64,000 nucleotides of DNA from JAMDEO01 sp963775295 (GTDB lineage Bacteria; Actinomycetota; Thermoleophilia; RBG-16-64-13), in contig CAVZIK010000006.1 in assembly GCA_963775295.1 (NCBI GenBank), positions 2,852,001-2,916,000 on the forward strand, given 5' to 3'. Below are positions 52,101 to 60,400 of the stretch, in pieces (within the stretch, counting starts at the first letter, position 1; each line of letters begins with the position of its first letter). The notes beneath the pieces were generated by a model. That model had not been told where the DNA came from. It searched no databases and saw only the letters and a program-made list of their open reading frames with translations. Both the position numbers and the translations under genes were made by a program.

Positions 52101-52301
52101 TTCAAGTGCGGCCCGGACTCGTACGTCAAGCACTTCATCGGCCCAGCATCCCCGGATCCTTTTCTCGTGCTTCAGTTCGACGAACACACCAACGACGCCG
52201 GAGCGATGACGCGTTGCGAGGCCTATCTGGACAGCAAAGGCTTCCTTCGCTGGTGGGCCCGTGATGACAAAGCCACGCGACAGCATGCGAGGGAGCTCTA
52301 G
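49176..52301 (+). CDS. Double 2-hydroxyacyl-CoA dehydratase activator with DUF2229 domain
   Basis: A 1041-aa fusion. Two BadF/HgdC-type ATPase domains (about 1-300 and 350-620) each carry the ATP loops (LGIDIGCISVKI; LGVDIGSVSTNL) and both cluster cysteines (Cys162/Cys201 and Cys479/Cys519), spaced 39-40 as in HgdC (127/166). HgdC is a homodimer sharing one [4Fe-4S]; here the two halves could form it within one chain. From about 660, FTCKGCSNECDI and a DUF2229 region (EPCFPIRVAHGHV, SHACPWGQTLPH) follow. It should push electrons by ATP hydrolysis into the partner at 52302. The true substrate of this widespread pair is unknown. GGAGG lies 13 bases before ATG 49176. Confidence 0.88.
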   Translation: MATLGIDIGCISVKIAVAGGPDERELFRKIASESELFGDPTTEGRIAPHQDASPVLATAYRRIKGSPTETTRDLLAKVAEALPADFITAVKVTGSGGKLVGRLLGLPYENEFKAIARAVGALYPDVTTVFEMGGESSKFIQLETDASTGRVGIADYGTNGDCAAGTGSFMDQQANRLLYDIEDVGDIVGGAGKAASIAGRCSVFAKSDMIHAQQKGYQPPEVLKGLCNAVVRNYRGTITKGKEIGDRVAFIGGVAANKGAVSALREAFDMSEEELVVPAYYASLGAIGSALIAADEEVGTKVVTIEYDRLSQGQSSDFETSDALSMDRVILLRDRVKPYEFPGDGPIGAYLGVDIGSVSTNLVVLDEIGEVVKEIYVKTDGRPVEVVNKGLAEIWNEMGPRLNILGVATTGSGRELIGELVGADAVNDEITAHKTGATFIGRKLIDRLPDTIFEIGGQDSKFISLQDGVVVDFAMNEACAAGTGSFLEEQAEKLGISIIGEFAELALSSEAPVRLGERCTVFMERDVNSYLQRGADKKDLVAGLAYSIAYNYLNRLVGQRHIGDTVYFQGGTAYNDAVASAFSMILGKDIIVPPHNGVVGAIGAALLAREKMSATQTPSRFRGWDLEQVDYSVREFTCKGCSNECDIRQFTIGDEKTYWGDKCSDRYRKRAKVEREPVIRDLVSFRDALLYSYVTEAEDHSLLLRSGQGAPRGTMGIPRTMYTYDRLPFWATFFKRCGFDVMLSRQTDKKIRETGIEHAVAEPCFPIRVAHGHVAELLAEGADHIFLPNQLNEETDHPEIESHACPWGQTLPHIIRFAPHFEGMEDRIFAPTIHFRRGREHVLNTLRTAMKPFGIAPREIDDALKEAYEAQTEFRGRLLVAGADALSALEEHDELGIVLVGRPYNIYDSGINMDIPAKLRRYYGVNVIPLDFLPLWGRDIRDVTPNMFWNYGRRILQAALIVAEHPNLHIIYMTNFKCGPDSYVKHFIGPASPDPFLVLQFDEHTNDAGAMTRCEAYLDSKGFLRWWARDDKATRQHAREL

Positions 52302-53672
52302 GTGGAGACAGAGACCGCGACCAAGAGCGGCAACGGCAAAGTGGGCAAGGAGACGCTCACGCCTGCGTTGGTGGGCGTCCCCGCGCCGATTGCAGCGCAC
52401 GGACCCAGCAGCAGCCCGCTGGCCGAGGCCGACATCGACATCAGAGACAGGGCTTTGTGGTTGTGTCGTATGCCCTACGGAGGCTCGCGCATGCTGGCGG
52501 CAGCATTCCGTTCCATTGGCCTCGATGCTCGCGTGACCCCGGATGAAGACTCGCGCACCTTGGAACTTGGGGGGAAGTACACTTCCGGGGACGAGTGCTA
52601 TCCGCAGCGGATCGTTCTGGGCGACTATATGAAGCTCATCGAGGACGGCAAGGTCGATCCTAAGAAAACCGCGTTCCTCCTCCCCACCGCCAACGGCCCC
52701 TGCCGCTTTGGCCAGTATGTGGCACTGCTGCGTCGCATCCTCGATGACCAAGGCTACGAAGACATAGCCATCCTTTCGCTGACTTCGGCCGATGGCTACT
52801 CCGGAATCGGCGAGCAGGCCCGTGAGCTCATCCGGACGGCTTGGCGCGCAGTGGTCGTGCAAGACATACTCTTGAAGCTGCTCCTCAAGACCCGGCCGTA
52901 CGAGATCAACCCGGGCGACACCGATAAGGTCTATCTGGAGAGCCTCGACCTCATGGGCGAGATCGTGGCGCGCCAAGGGATCACGAACAAGGAGCGCATG
53001 TCCGATCTCAAGGGCGGACTGGGCCGAGTAAAGAACTCTTTCCTGTCGATCCCGCTGAAGAACGAAGAGCGGCCGCTCATCGGCGTAGTGGGCGAGATCT
53101 TCTGCCGTCTCAACACGTTTGCGAATAACGACCTCATCCGGCACGTGGAAGCCCAGGGCGGCGAGTGCTGGTTGGCGGGTGTGTCGGAATGGCTGTGGTA
53201 TACGAACCAGGAGGCCTTCCGACGTTACCGCGAGGAGAAGCGCAGGATGAGCAAGGACTGGCTCAAGACCTTCATCACTACTCGCATCCAACTCGCCGAC
53301 GAGAAGGCGCTCATGGAAGACTTCCACGACGTCTTCGCCCATCACCCCGAGCCTCACGTCACCGATGTACTCGAGTATTCGCGTCCCTACTTGCCCCAGG
53401 AAGGCGCTTTGGGCGAGATGGTCCTTTCCACCGGTGGGGCTATCTATCTTTACCATCAAGGCGCCGATGGCATCATCGACATCAGCCCGTTCACTTGCAT
53501 GAACGGCATTGTCACGGAGGCCATCTACCCCAAGGTGAGCAAGGATCACGACGGCATTCCCATCCGGGTCTTCTACTTCGACGGCACCCATAGCGACCTG
53601 GATCGCGACGTGGGCATCTTCCTCGAACTGGCCAAAACCTATAAGCGCCGCAAGAAGATCGCGCGGGCATAG
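52302..53672 (+). CDS. 2-hydroxyacyl-CoA dehydratase D-like (COG3581-type) partner protein
   Basis: A 456-aa protein starting at a GTG directly after the previous stop (GGGAG seven bases upstream). The first 50 residues are low-complexity. After that, CRMPYGG, SGDECYPQRI and TANGPCRFGQY place single cysteines as in the dehydratase/double-cubane-cluster family, and GEIFCRLNTFAN and INPFTCMNG-like ISPFTCMNGIV follow. It is the expected electron acceptor of the 1041-aa activator; other organisms have both as one chain of about 1450 aa. Whether it reduces a CoA ester or a small molecule is open. Confidence 0.85.
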   Translation: METETATKSGNGKVGKETLTPALVGVPAPIAAHGPSSSPLAEADIDIRDRALWLCRMPYGGSRMLAAAFRSIGLDARVTPDEDSRTLELGGKYTSGDECYPQRIVLGDYMKLIEDGKVDPKKTAFLLPTANGPCRFGQYVALLRRILDDQGYEDIAILSLTSADGYSGIGEQARELIRTAWRAVVVQDILLKLLLKTRPYEINPGDTDKVYLESLDLMGEIVARQGITNKERMSDLKGGLGRVKNSFLSIPLKNEERPLIGVVGEIFCRLNTFANNDLIRHVEAQGGECWLAGVSEWLWYTNQEAFRRYREEKRRMSKDWLKTFITTRIQLADEKALMEDFHDVFAHHPEPHVTDVLEYSRPYLPQEGALGEMVLSTGGAIYLYHQGADGIIDISPFTCMNGIVTEAIYPKVSKDHDGIPIRVFYFDGTHSDLDRDVGIFLELAKTYKRRKKIARA

Positions 53673-53708
53673 AGCCGCTCGCGATGTCGGCCAGGCAGTG
53701 AACAAGGC

Positions 53709-56399
53709 ATGTTCGCCCGCCTAGGCTTCTTCTCCGTACGTTTCCGCTGGTACATAATCGCGGCCTGGATCATCGTGGCCGCCGTGCTGACCGTCGTAGC
53801 CCCGAACATCAACGACGTCGCCGTCAGCGACCAGCGAGCGTTTCTCCCCTCCTCGGCACCGAGCCTCGACGCCAACGAGGTTGTCAAGAAGTACTTCCCG
53901 GATAGGGTCTCCCCCTCCAGCGCGGTGATCGTGATCGACGCCGGCTCCGGGGACCGAGTAGATCAGGGTTCGTCGGCGCAGTTCATCGCCCAACTTACCG
54001 CCTGGCTCACCACTAAAGGAGCGCCGAGTGCGATCGGGGAGGTCATGTCCCCCACCCACGCCGACGAGTTGACCAAGGCCTCGCTCGTGAGTCAAGACAA
54101 GCAGGTGGCTCTGATCCTCGTTCGTTTCACGGCCGTGGGCACCGAACCGAGTACGGCAGGCGCCATGTCCGCCATCGCGGACCAACTCAAGACTGCACCG
54201 CCCGGCGTAAAGGCCTATCTCACGGGGGATGGGCCGATACTCGGGGCCTATGGGAGCAACACGCGAGGTAGCGTCGACTCCACCACGTGGATCACGATCG
54301 TGCTCGTGATAGCGATTCTGCTCATCATCTACAGATCGCCCGTGAGCCCTTTCATCCCGCTGGTAACCATCGCCATCGCGTATTGGATCTCCCGAGGGAT
54401 TGTAGCCTTCCTGGGCGCCCACGCCCTGACCATATCCATGTACACGAACGTCTTTCTCATTGTCGTGCTTTTTGGTGCAGGGACCGACTATTGCCTTTTC
54501 CTCATCAGTCGCTTTCGCGAGGAGATGGCCGACTTCCGCAGTGCGGCTCCCGCGGCTCGGAGCACCGTGCGTGCGGTCGGCGAGACCATCGCCTCCAGTG
54601 CGGGCACTGTGATTGTGGGTCTCGCCACCATGACCGCGATGGAGCTGGGTCTCTACAACACCAGCGGACCGAGTATCGCTATCGGCGTGGCCATCGCCCT
54701 CTTGGCGGGCCTGACCCTGACGCCGGCCATGCTTTGCATCCTGGGGGACCGGGCTTTCTGGCCGCGCAAGGCGCGCCACATCAAGGAGGCGGGCGCCTGG
54801 CACTTCTGGGCGGGCAAAGTGGTGAAACGCCCCGTCGTCGCGCTGGTGATCCCAATCATCGTGCTGGTCCCGCTGGCCATTTACGGGAACGGCCTTGCCA
54901 GAGACTTCGACCTCCTGGGCGACCTGTCTAAGAATAACGAGGCGCGTGTCGGCTTCGATGTTCTCGCCACCCATTTGGGACCCGGGACCATGCAGCCGCT
55001 CGACGTCGTGATGGTCGACCCAGCCCGTTTCGATACTCCCGAGGGCCTGGCAAGGACGAACGCTCTCGCGGAGAAACTCTCCGGACTGAGCGATGTGACC
55101 CTGGTCCGCAGCTTTGCGACCTCCCTCTCCGATCCGAAGACTCTGAGCGTAGCCGACCAGTTGGGCGTGCAAGCCAAAGCGGTTCGAGACGGCGCGGCGC
55201 AGTTGACGGCCGCGATGACGTCGGGAAGCGGCGGCTCGGTCGGGTCCGTGCAACAGTTGCAGGCGGCCGCCGCGGGTCTGACGAACATCTACGGCTACCT
55301 CACCCAATTGGCACAGGGCTACCCCGAGGTCCTTCAGGATGCCGGCTATACGCGGGCGGTCGCAGCGCTCATGGAGTTGGCCAAGCTCGCCCAAGCGAAC
55401 GGGTTGTCGCTGTCCGGGACGGGGTCACAATCCAGCGCGACGATCGGGAGCAGCCTGAGTGTCGACGAGCTAACCGCGCTGACGAAGCAGGTTCTCACGC
55501 AACTCGACGCTGTTGCCGGAGGGCTGGAGAACCTGGAAACCATTTTCAACTCGCGTCCCACCGCCCTTCTCCTACCGGATCTGTATCTCAAGAGCAATGA
55601 AGGCTTGAAGGCCCTGCGCGACGCATACATCTCCACCGATGGAACCGCCGTCCGGCTCCAGGTCGTCCTGGCCTCGGGACCATACAGCCCCGAGGCCCTG
55701 ACCGCCGTGCAAACCATCCGGACGACCATCAAGGCCGACGGTTTCGACGGGGTCGTCGAGGGCAACTCAGCCGTTCTTCTCGACCTGCGCAATGCCTCGA
55801 ACCGCGACATGACCCGGGCCTTCATCTTCGTCCTGTCCGGGGTCTTCGTGGTACTCATCCTGCTGCTTCGGGCGTTGGTCGCCCCCATCTACCTTATCTT
55901 GACGATATTGCTTTCTTATACCGCGACGCTTGGGGTGGTGCGCCTCCTTTTCGTCAACCTGTTGGGCGCCGCGGGGATAGTTTGGTGGGTCCCGATGTTC
56001 ATGTTCGTCATGCTCGTCGCGCTGGGCATGGACTACAACATTTTCCTCATCGGTCGCGTGAAGGAGGAGGTCGCGGCCGGAGGGACCCGCCCTGGCACCC
56101 GACTCGCCCTGGCTCGCACCGGTGGCATCATCACCTCTGCTGGCATCATCATGGCAGGCACCTTTGCCAGCATGATGAGCGCAAGTATCCTCGGTCTGCT
56201 CCAGATCGGGTTCGCCGTAGCTTTCGGCGTGCTTCTCGACACGTTCGTCGTGCGAACGACTTTGGTACCCGCAATCGTGGTGCTACTGGGGAGGTGGAGC
56301 TGGTGGCCTCGCCGCGGCCCGGGGAAAGGCGGGAATACAACGACTTCGAAGCTGACGGACCGCGAGCGTGAGAGCGCACCGGAAACACCCGAAGCGTGA
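53709..56399 (+). CDS. MMPL/RND-family transporter
   Basis: An 896-aa inner-membrane exporter of the MmpL type common in actinobacteria. Its order is one N-terminal helix (YIIAAWIIVAAVLTVVAP), a soluble domain (40-185), six helices (about 190-400), a second soluble domain (415-690), then five to six helices (695-870). FGAGTDYCLFLISRFREE and MLVALGMDYNIFLIGRVKEE are the paired proton-relay segments (Asp-Tyr). The substrate is unknown; lipids or small hydrophobic compounds are usual. It lies 36 bases after the dehydratase-like gene. Confidence 0.92.
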   Translation: MFARLGFFSVRFRWYIIAAWIIVAAVLTVVAPNINDVAVSDQRAFLPSSAPSLDANEVVKKYFPDRVSPSSAVIVIDAGSGDRVDQGSSAQFIAQLTAWLTTKGAPSAIGEVMSPTHADELTKASLVSQDKQVALILVRFTAVGTEPSTAGAMSAIADQLKTAPPGVKAYLTGDGPILGAYGSNTRGSVDSTTWITIVLVIAILLIIYRSPVSPFIPLVTIAIAYWISRGIVAFLGAHALTISMYTNVFLIVVLFGAGTDYCLFLISRFREEMADFRSAAPAARSTVRAVGETIASSAGTVIVGLATMTAMELGLYNTSGPSIAIGVAIALLAGLTLTPAMLCILGDRAFWPRKARHIKEAGAWHFWAGKVVKRPVVALVIPIIVLVPLAIYGNGLARDFDLLGDLSKNNEARVGFDVLATHLGPGTMQPLDVVMVDPARFDTPEGLARTNALAEKLSGLSDVTLVRSFATSLSDPKTLSVADQLGVQAKAVRDGAAQLTAAMTSGSGGSVGSVQQLQAAAAGLTNIYGYLTQLAQGYPEVLQDAGYTRAVAALMELAKLAQANGLSLSGTGSQSSATIGSSLSVDELTALTKQVLTQLDAVAGGLENLETIFNSRPTALLLPDLYLKSNEGLKALRDAYISTDGTAVRLQVVLASGPYSPEALTAVQTIRTTIKADGFDGVVEGNSAVLLDLRNASNRDMTRAFIFVLSGVFVVLILLLRALVAPIYLILTILLSYTATLGVVRLLFVNLLGAAGIVWWVPMFMFVMLVALGMDYNIFLIGRVKEEVAAGGTRPGTRLALARTGGIITSAGIIMAGTFASMMSASILGLLQIGFAVAFGVLLDTFVVRTTLVPAIVVLLGRWSWWPRRGPGKGGNTTTSKLTDRERESAPETPEA

Positions 56400-56840
56400 G
56401 AACGACGCCCCCACGCCCGCCCGGCGCCCGTTCATCAGATCCACAATAATGGTATAGCGATACAAGTTTTCGCCTTTGCGCTTGCACTTCTATAGCGATC
56501 CAGGTATTACTATGATATTGTCAGGCTCGAGGTAAGGCCGAGGGGTTAGCACTCGAGACGTGATGTTGAACAGCCTGAATAGGTCACTCGCAGCGTGCAA
56601 CGACAATCTCGCCCTTGAGGGGGTTACTGACACCACAGTTGAGAGCCGGCAGTTGGGGGCTCCGGCGAATTTCACGTCTCAAGGACGACTTTCCCCGCGC
56701 CGCGCATGAGTCTATGCTTGAAGTCTTGCCCTCATTGCGCTAAAAGTTTAATGGAAAATCTAATGCACCAATAACCGGTCCACAACCCTGGGGCGACAAG
56801 CGTTGTGGTTGTCACTTCAGGCCGACAGAGGGAGTGCAGT
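56400..56840. promoter_or_regulatory. Upstream region of the third transhydroxylase-like pair, with direct repeat
   Basis: A 441-bp gap with no convincing gene. TATAGCGATACAAG at 56453 and TATAGCGATCCAGG at 56491 are direct repeats 38 bases apart. TATGAT near 56509 is a possible -10. The gap is AT-richer than its surroundings, especially 56730-56780. The palindrome seen before the gene at 2420 is not present here. Confidence 0.4.
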
Positions 56841-59465
56841 ATGGCAGAAGAGCAGAAAAGAGTAGACGTCAAGCCTGAAAGAACCGTCGTCAGGGCCCTC
56901 GCTCTCGGCGGTCTTCTGGGCGGATGCGATCCCGCCGCGGTGGACGTCAAAGATGGCAAGATCGTTCGCGTCCGGCCGATGCATTTCGATTGGAAGTATC
57001 CCAAAGACAGCTTCAGAACCTGGAAGTTCACCCGCGACGGTCACACCCTGGAGTCCAACTACAAGGGCATGCCTTCGCCGTGGTCACTTTCATACAAGAA
57101 GCGCACCTACTCCCCCAACCGAATCAAGTACCCCCTGAAGAGAGTCGACTTCGATCCCAACGGAGAACGCAATACCCAGAACCGCGGCAAGAGCAAGTAC
57201 GTCCGCATTTCCTGGGAAGAAGCGACTGACCTCATTTCTTCTGAGATCAAACGTATCATCGGCACCTACGGACCCCTGGCCATCCTGGCTCAGGGCGACG
57301 GTCACGGCGAGTGCAAAACCATCAATACTCCCCACGGCCATCAAGCTCGTCTACTCGAGATGTTGGGCGGTTTCACTCAGCAAGTGCGGAACCCCGATAG
57401 CTGGGAAGGCTTCTACTGGGGCTCCAAGCACGTCTGGGGCCAGGGCATCGTCGGGATGATGGATCCTTCGGACAACTGCATGAAGGACATCACCGAGAAA
57501 TGCGACCAAGTCCTGTTCTGGGGTTGCGACCCCGAGACGACTCCTTGGGGCTTCGTGGGCCAGTTCGCCAGCCGCTTGTGCTACTTCTGGGCCGAATGCG
57601 GCATAGAGCAGGTCTACATCTGTCCGGATCTCAACTACGGTGCGGCCGTCCACGCCGACAAGTGGATCCCCATCTGGCCGAACACCGATGCGGCCATGCA
57701 ACTGGCCGTCATCTACGTCTGGCTGCAAGAGGGAACCTGGGACGAGGAATACGTCAACACCCACGCCATCGGCATGGATAAGGTGAAAGCCTACGTCCTG
57801 GGGGAAGAAGACGGCATCGCCAAGACCCCGGAGTGGGCCTCCAAGAAGTGCGGCGTTCCCGAGTGGACTATCAAAGCCTTCGCTCGTGAGTGGGCCAAGA
57901 AGGTCACCTCCATCGCCCACTACTTCGGCGGCAGCATGTTCCGCGGCCCGTACAGCCACGAGCCGGCGCGTCTTGAGTGCATCCTCCTAGGCATGCAGGG
58001 CCTTGGCGCTCCCGGCGTTCATCAGGTTCAGATCTCCTACGGCGGTATGCCGCGTCCGATCCTGCTGAAGAGCACCCGATTCTTCAATCCACAACTGTCT
58101 GAGCGACTCACCAAACCGACCCAGACGACCATCAGGGCGTGGGGTAAGCAGCTCATTCCCAAGACCCTTATCCACAAGGCGATTTTGGATCCGCCTCTGG
58201 TCTTCTGGGGCAACGGCGGTATCGAGGAGCCGGTTGAAGACCAGTTCATCAAGTACGAATATCCCATCGCCAAAGAGAAGGGCGGCACCGAGATCCACAT
58301 GATGTGGACCGATACCCCCTGCCGGATCACATGCTGGAACTGCGGTAACGAGACCATCCTTGCCGAGCGCGATCCCAAGATCGAGTTCATCGTCGCTCAG
58401 CACCCCTGGCTCGAGAACGACTGCCTCTACGCCGACGTTATCCTCCCCACCAACACCAACATGGAAGTGGACGATATCGTCACCAACACGCGGCAGGGTA
58501 CGCAGCACCATAGTGTCATCCTCCTGAACAAAGCCATCGAGCCTGTGGGTGAATCCAAGAGCGACTACGAGGCGGTGCTCGAGATCGCCAAGAAGCTCGG
58601 CAAAGAGCATGAGTTCTCCGAAGACAAGTCCATCAGAGACCTACAGCAAGAGGTCTTCTACAACATGAATCTGGACGAGGTCATCGAATGGGATGAATTC
58701 GAGAAGAACCAGTACGTGATCCTGGAAACGGCTGAGGGTTGGGAAGACGACGTTGTCGGCCTCCGGCCGTTCTTCGACGATCCCGAAAAGAACCCTCTGC
58801 CCACCCCGTCGGGCAAGCTGGAGTTCTACTCCGAGCGCATCGACCAGGTCTTCCCGTGCGACGACGAGCGTCCGGCGATCCCGAAATGGATCGAGAAGAG
58901 CGCGATGCACGACGAGCGTCGTGGTAGTTGGCGCGCCGCCGCGTACCCGCTCCTGTGCATGTCAAACCATGGTCGTTGGCGTGTCCATGCCCAAGCGGAC
59001 GACATTCCTTGGAGCCGTGAAGTCGCCACCTGCAAAGTCAAGGGCTACGACGGTTACATGTACGAGCCGGTCTGGATCAACCCGGCCGACGCTGAAGCTC
59101 GCGGCATCAAGATGGGCGACATCGTCATGGTGCACAACGAGCGCGGGATCGTCCTCTGCGGCGCCCGCGTGTGGGAACGCATCATGCCCGGAGCGGTGTA
59201 TGTTGACCACGGCGCACGCCACGACCCGATCATCCCGGGCAAGGTGGACCGCGGCGGAGCCATCAACACCATCTCCGGCGACTGGATTGCCTCCAAGAAC
59301 GCCGTCGGCCAGGCCACCAGTGGTTACCTGGTCGAAGTCAGCCTTTGCACAGGCGAGATGATGGACCAGTGGAGAAGAGAATATCCTGAAGCCTTCGAGC
59401 GCCCGTATGACGCGGCAGCCGGCCTGCAGTTCGAGGGATGGCTGGCCAAGGGAGGTGCCAAATGA
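56841..59465 (+). CDS. Transhydroxylase-like molybdopterin oxidoreductase, large subunit
   Basis: A 874-aa protein; P. acidigallici AthL has 875. ATG 56841 has GGGAG seven bases upstream; an earlier in-frame start at 56805 has none. The N-terminus lacks a Tat signal. Ser187-Trp188 in NPDSWEGFYWG match the Mo-ligand Ser and its neighbour, and His155 matches the catalytic His region. However, the segment between them (GECKTINTPHGHQ) differs from the true enzyme, where Tyr and Arg line the pocket. It has TCWNCGN near 510 like the protein at 1-2420, and IDRGGAIN-type VDRGGAINT near 810. A related hydroxylase, dehydroxylase or resorcinol-hydroxylase activity is possible. It forms an operon with the next gene. 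Confidence 0.88.
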   Translation: MAEEQKRVDVKPERTVVRALALGGLLGGCDPAAVDVKDGKIVRVRPMHFDWKYPKDSFRTWKFTRDGHTLESNYKGMPSPWSLSYKKRTYSPNRIKYPLKRVDFDPNGERNTQNRGKSKYVRISWEEATDLISSEIKRIIGTYGPLAILAQGDGHGECKTINTPHGHQARLLEMLGGFTQQVRNPDSWEGFYWGSKHVWGQGIVGMMDPSDNCMKDITEKCDQVLFWGCDPETTPWGFVGQFASRLCYFWAECGIEQVYICPDLNYGAAVHADKWIPIWPNTDAAMQLAVIYVWLQEGTWDEEYVNTHAIGMDKVKAYVLGEEDGIAKTPEWASKKCGVPEWTIKAFAREWAKKVTSIAHYFGGSMFRGPYSHEPARLECILLGMQGLGAPGVHQVQISYGGMPRPILLKSTRFFNPQLSERLTKPTQTTIRAWGKQLIPKTLIHKAILDPPLVFWGNGGIEEPVEDQFIKYEYPIAKEKGGTEIHMMWTDTPCRITCWNCGNETILAERDPKIEFIVAQHPWLENDCLYADVILPTNTNMEVDDIVTNTRQGTQHHSVILLNKAIEPVGESKSDYEAVLEIAKKLGKEHEFSEDKSIRDLQQEVFYNMNLDEVIEWDEFEKNQYVILETAEGWEDDVVGLRPFFDDPEKNPLPTPSGKLEFYSERIDQVFPCDDERPAIPKWIEKSAMHDERRGSWRAAAYPLLCMSNHGRWRVHAQADDIPWSREVATCKVKGYDGYMYEPVWINPADAEARGIKMGDIVMVHNERGIVLCGARVWERIMPGAVYVDHGARHDPIIPGKVDRGGAINTISGDWIASKNAVGQATSGYLVEVSLCTGEMMDQWRREYPEAFERPYDAAAGLQFEGWLAKGGAK

Positions 59466-60283
59466 AGGTCTTCGCGATCGATCTAGACATCTGCAACGGT
59501 TGCTACTGCTGCCAAGTCGCCTGCAAGGACGAGCACTGCGGTAACGACTGGATGCCTTACGCCAAGCCGCAGCCCGAGACCGGTCAGTTCTGGATCGGTA
59601 TCGACGAGCAGATCCGCGGCCAGGTGCCCAAGGTCAAGATCACCTACCTCGTCCATCTGTGCCACCACTGTGACGATGCCCCGTGTATCGCCGCCTGCAG
59701 CTACGGCGCGATCTACAAACGTGAAGACGGCATGGTGATCATCGACCCGGCGAAGTGCGTCGATTGCCAATTGTGCGAAGACGCCTGTCCTCACGGCGCG
59801 ATCTTCATGAACAAAGATCTGAACATCGCCCAGAAGTGCACGGGTTGTTCCCACCTGCGCGACAACAATCCCGAAGAGTGGTCGGTCCCTCGCTGCGTGG
59901 ACAACTGCCCCACCGGCGCTCTGAAGTTCGGCGACGAAGAAGACTTCGCGGACTTCATCAAATCCGCCGAGCTTCTCCACCCGGAAAAGGGCACCAAGTC
60001 CCGAGTCTACTACAAGGGTCTGCCCAAGAAGTTCGTAGGCGGCACCCTGTACGACCCGATCGAGAAGGAAGTCATCATCGGCGCCAAGTGCACCCTGAAG
60101 GACAATGCCTCCGGCGAGACCTTCACCGTCACGACCGACAACTACGGCGACTTCTGGTTCAAGGACCTTAAAGACGACCGGATGTTCACGCTCACGCTCG
60201 AGAAAGACAGCAAGAGCAAGACCATCGCCGATGTTTCCACGGCCATCGATCTGAGCCTGGGTGACATCCCCCTGGAGAAGTAA
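59462..60283 (+). CDS. Transhydroxylase-like small Fe-S subunit
   Basis: A 273-aa protein, the usual length of AthS (274). ATG 59462 overlaps the large-subunit stop (ATGA) and has GGAGG close upstream. Clusters are CNGCYCCQVAC, CHHCDDAPCIAAC, CVDCQLCEDAC and CTGCSHL...CVDNC, a fuller cysteine set than in the other two small subunits, so four clusters are conceivable. The C-terminal 75 residues (EVIIGAKCTLKDNASGETFTV) form the beta-barrel domain. Confidence 0.9.
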   Translation: MKVFAIDLDICNGCYCCQVACKDEHCGNDWMPYAKPQPETGQFWIGIDEQIRGQVPKVKITYLVHLCHHCDDAPCIAACSYGAIYKREDGMVIIDPAKCVDCQLCEDACPHGAIFMNKDLNIAQKCTGCSHLRDNNPEEWSVPRCVDNCPTGALKFGDEEDFADFIKSAELLHPEKGTKSRVYYKGLPKKFVGGTLYDPIEKEVIIGAKCTLKDNASGETFTVTTDNYGDFWFKDLKDDRMFTLTLEKDSKSKTIADVSTAIDLSLGDIPLEK

Positions 60284-60316
60284 AACCGCAACTCGAGGCA
60301 CTCACCTCAAGCGACA

Positions 60317-60352
60317 CAGAAGGGGCCCCTGGATTTCCAGGGGCCCCTTCTG
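60317..60352 (+). terminator. Terminator after the third transhydroxylase-like pair
   Basis: A 17-bp perfect stem (60317-60333 with 60336-60352) with a minimal loop, 33 bases past the stop, followed by AACTTTCC. It lies between convergent genes and can serve the TetR gene as well. Confidence 0.8.
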
Positions 60353-60400
60353 AACTTTCCACCCGAGAAGCCCCACCCACCCGGCAAGACCAATCGGACA

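Noticed and set aside
52302..53672. Acetylene-reducing double-cubane-cluster protein
   Set aside because: The cysteine positions are compatible with the superfamily but I cannot confirm the cubane-bridging set. The activator is a fused double form unlike the characterised DCCP reductase.
53721..55394. Long minus-strand open frame (557 codons) opposite the MMPL gene
   Set aside because: It is fully antisense to a well-supported transporter, has Arg/Gly/His-rich composition and no family motifs. It arises from GC-rich codon use.
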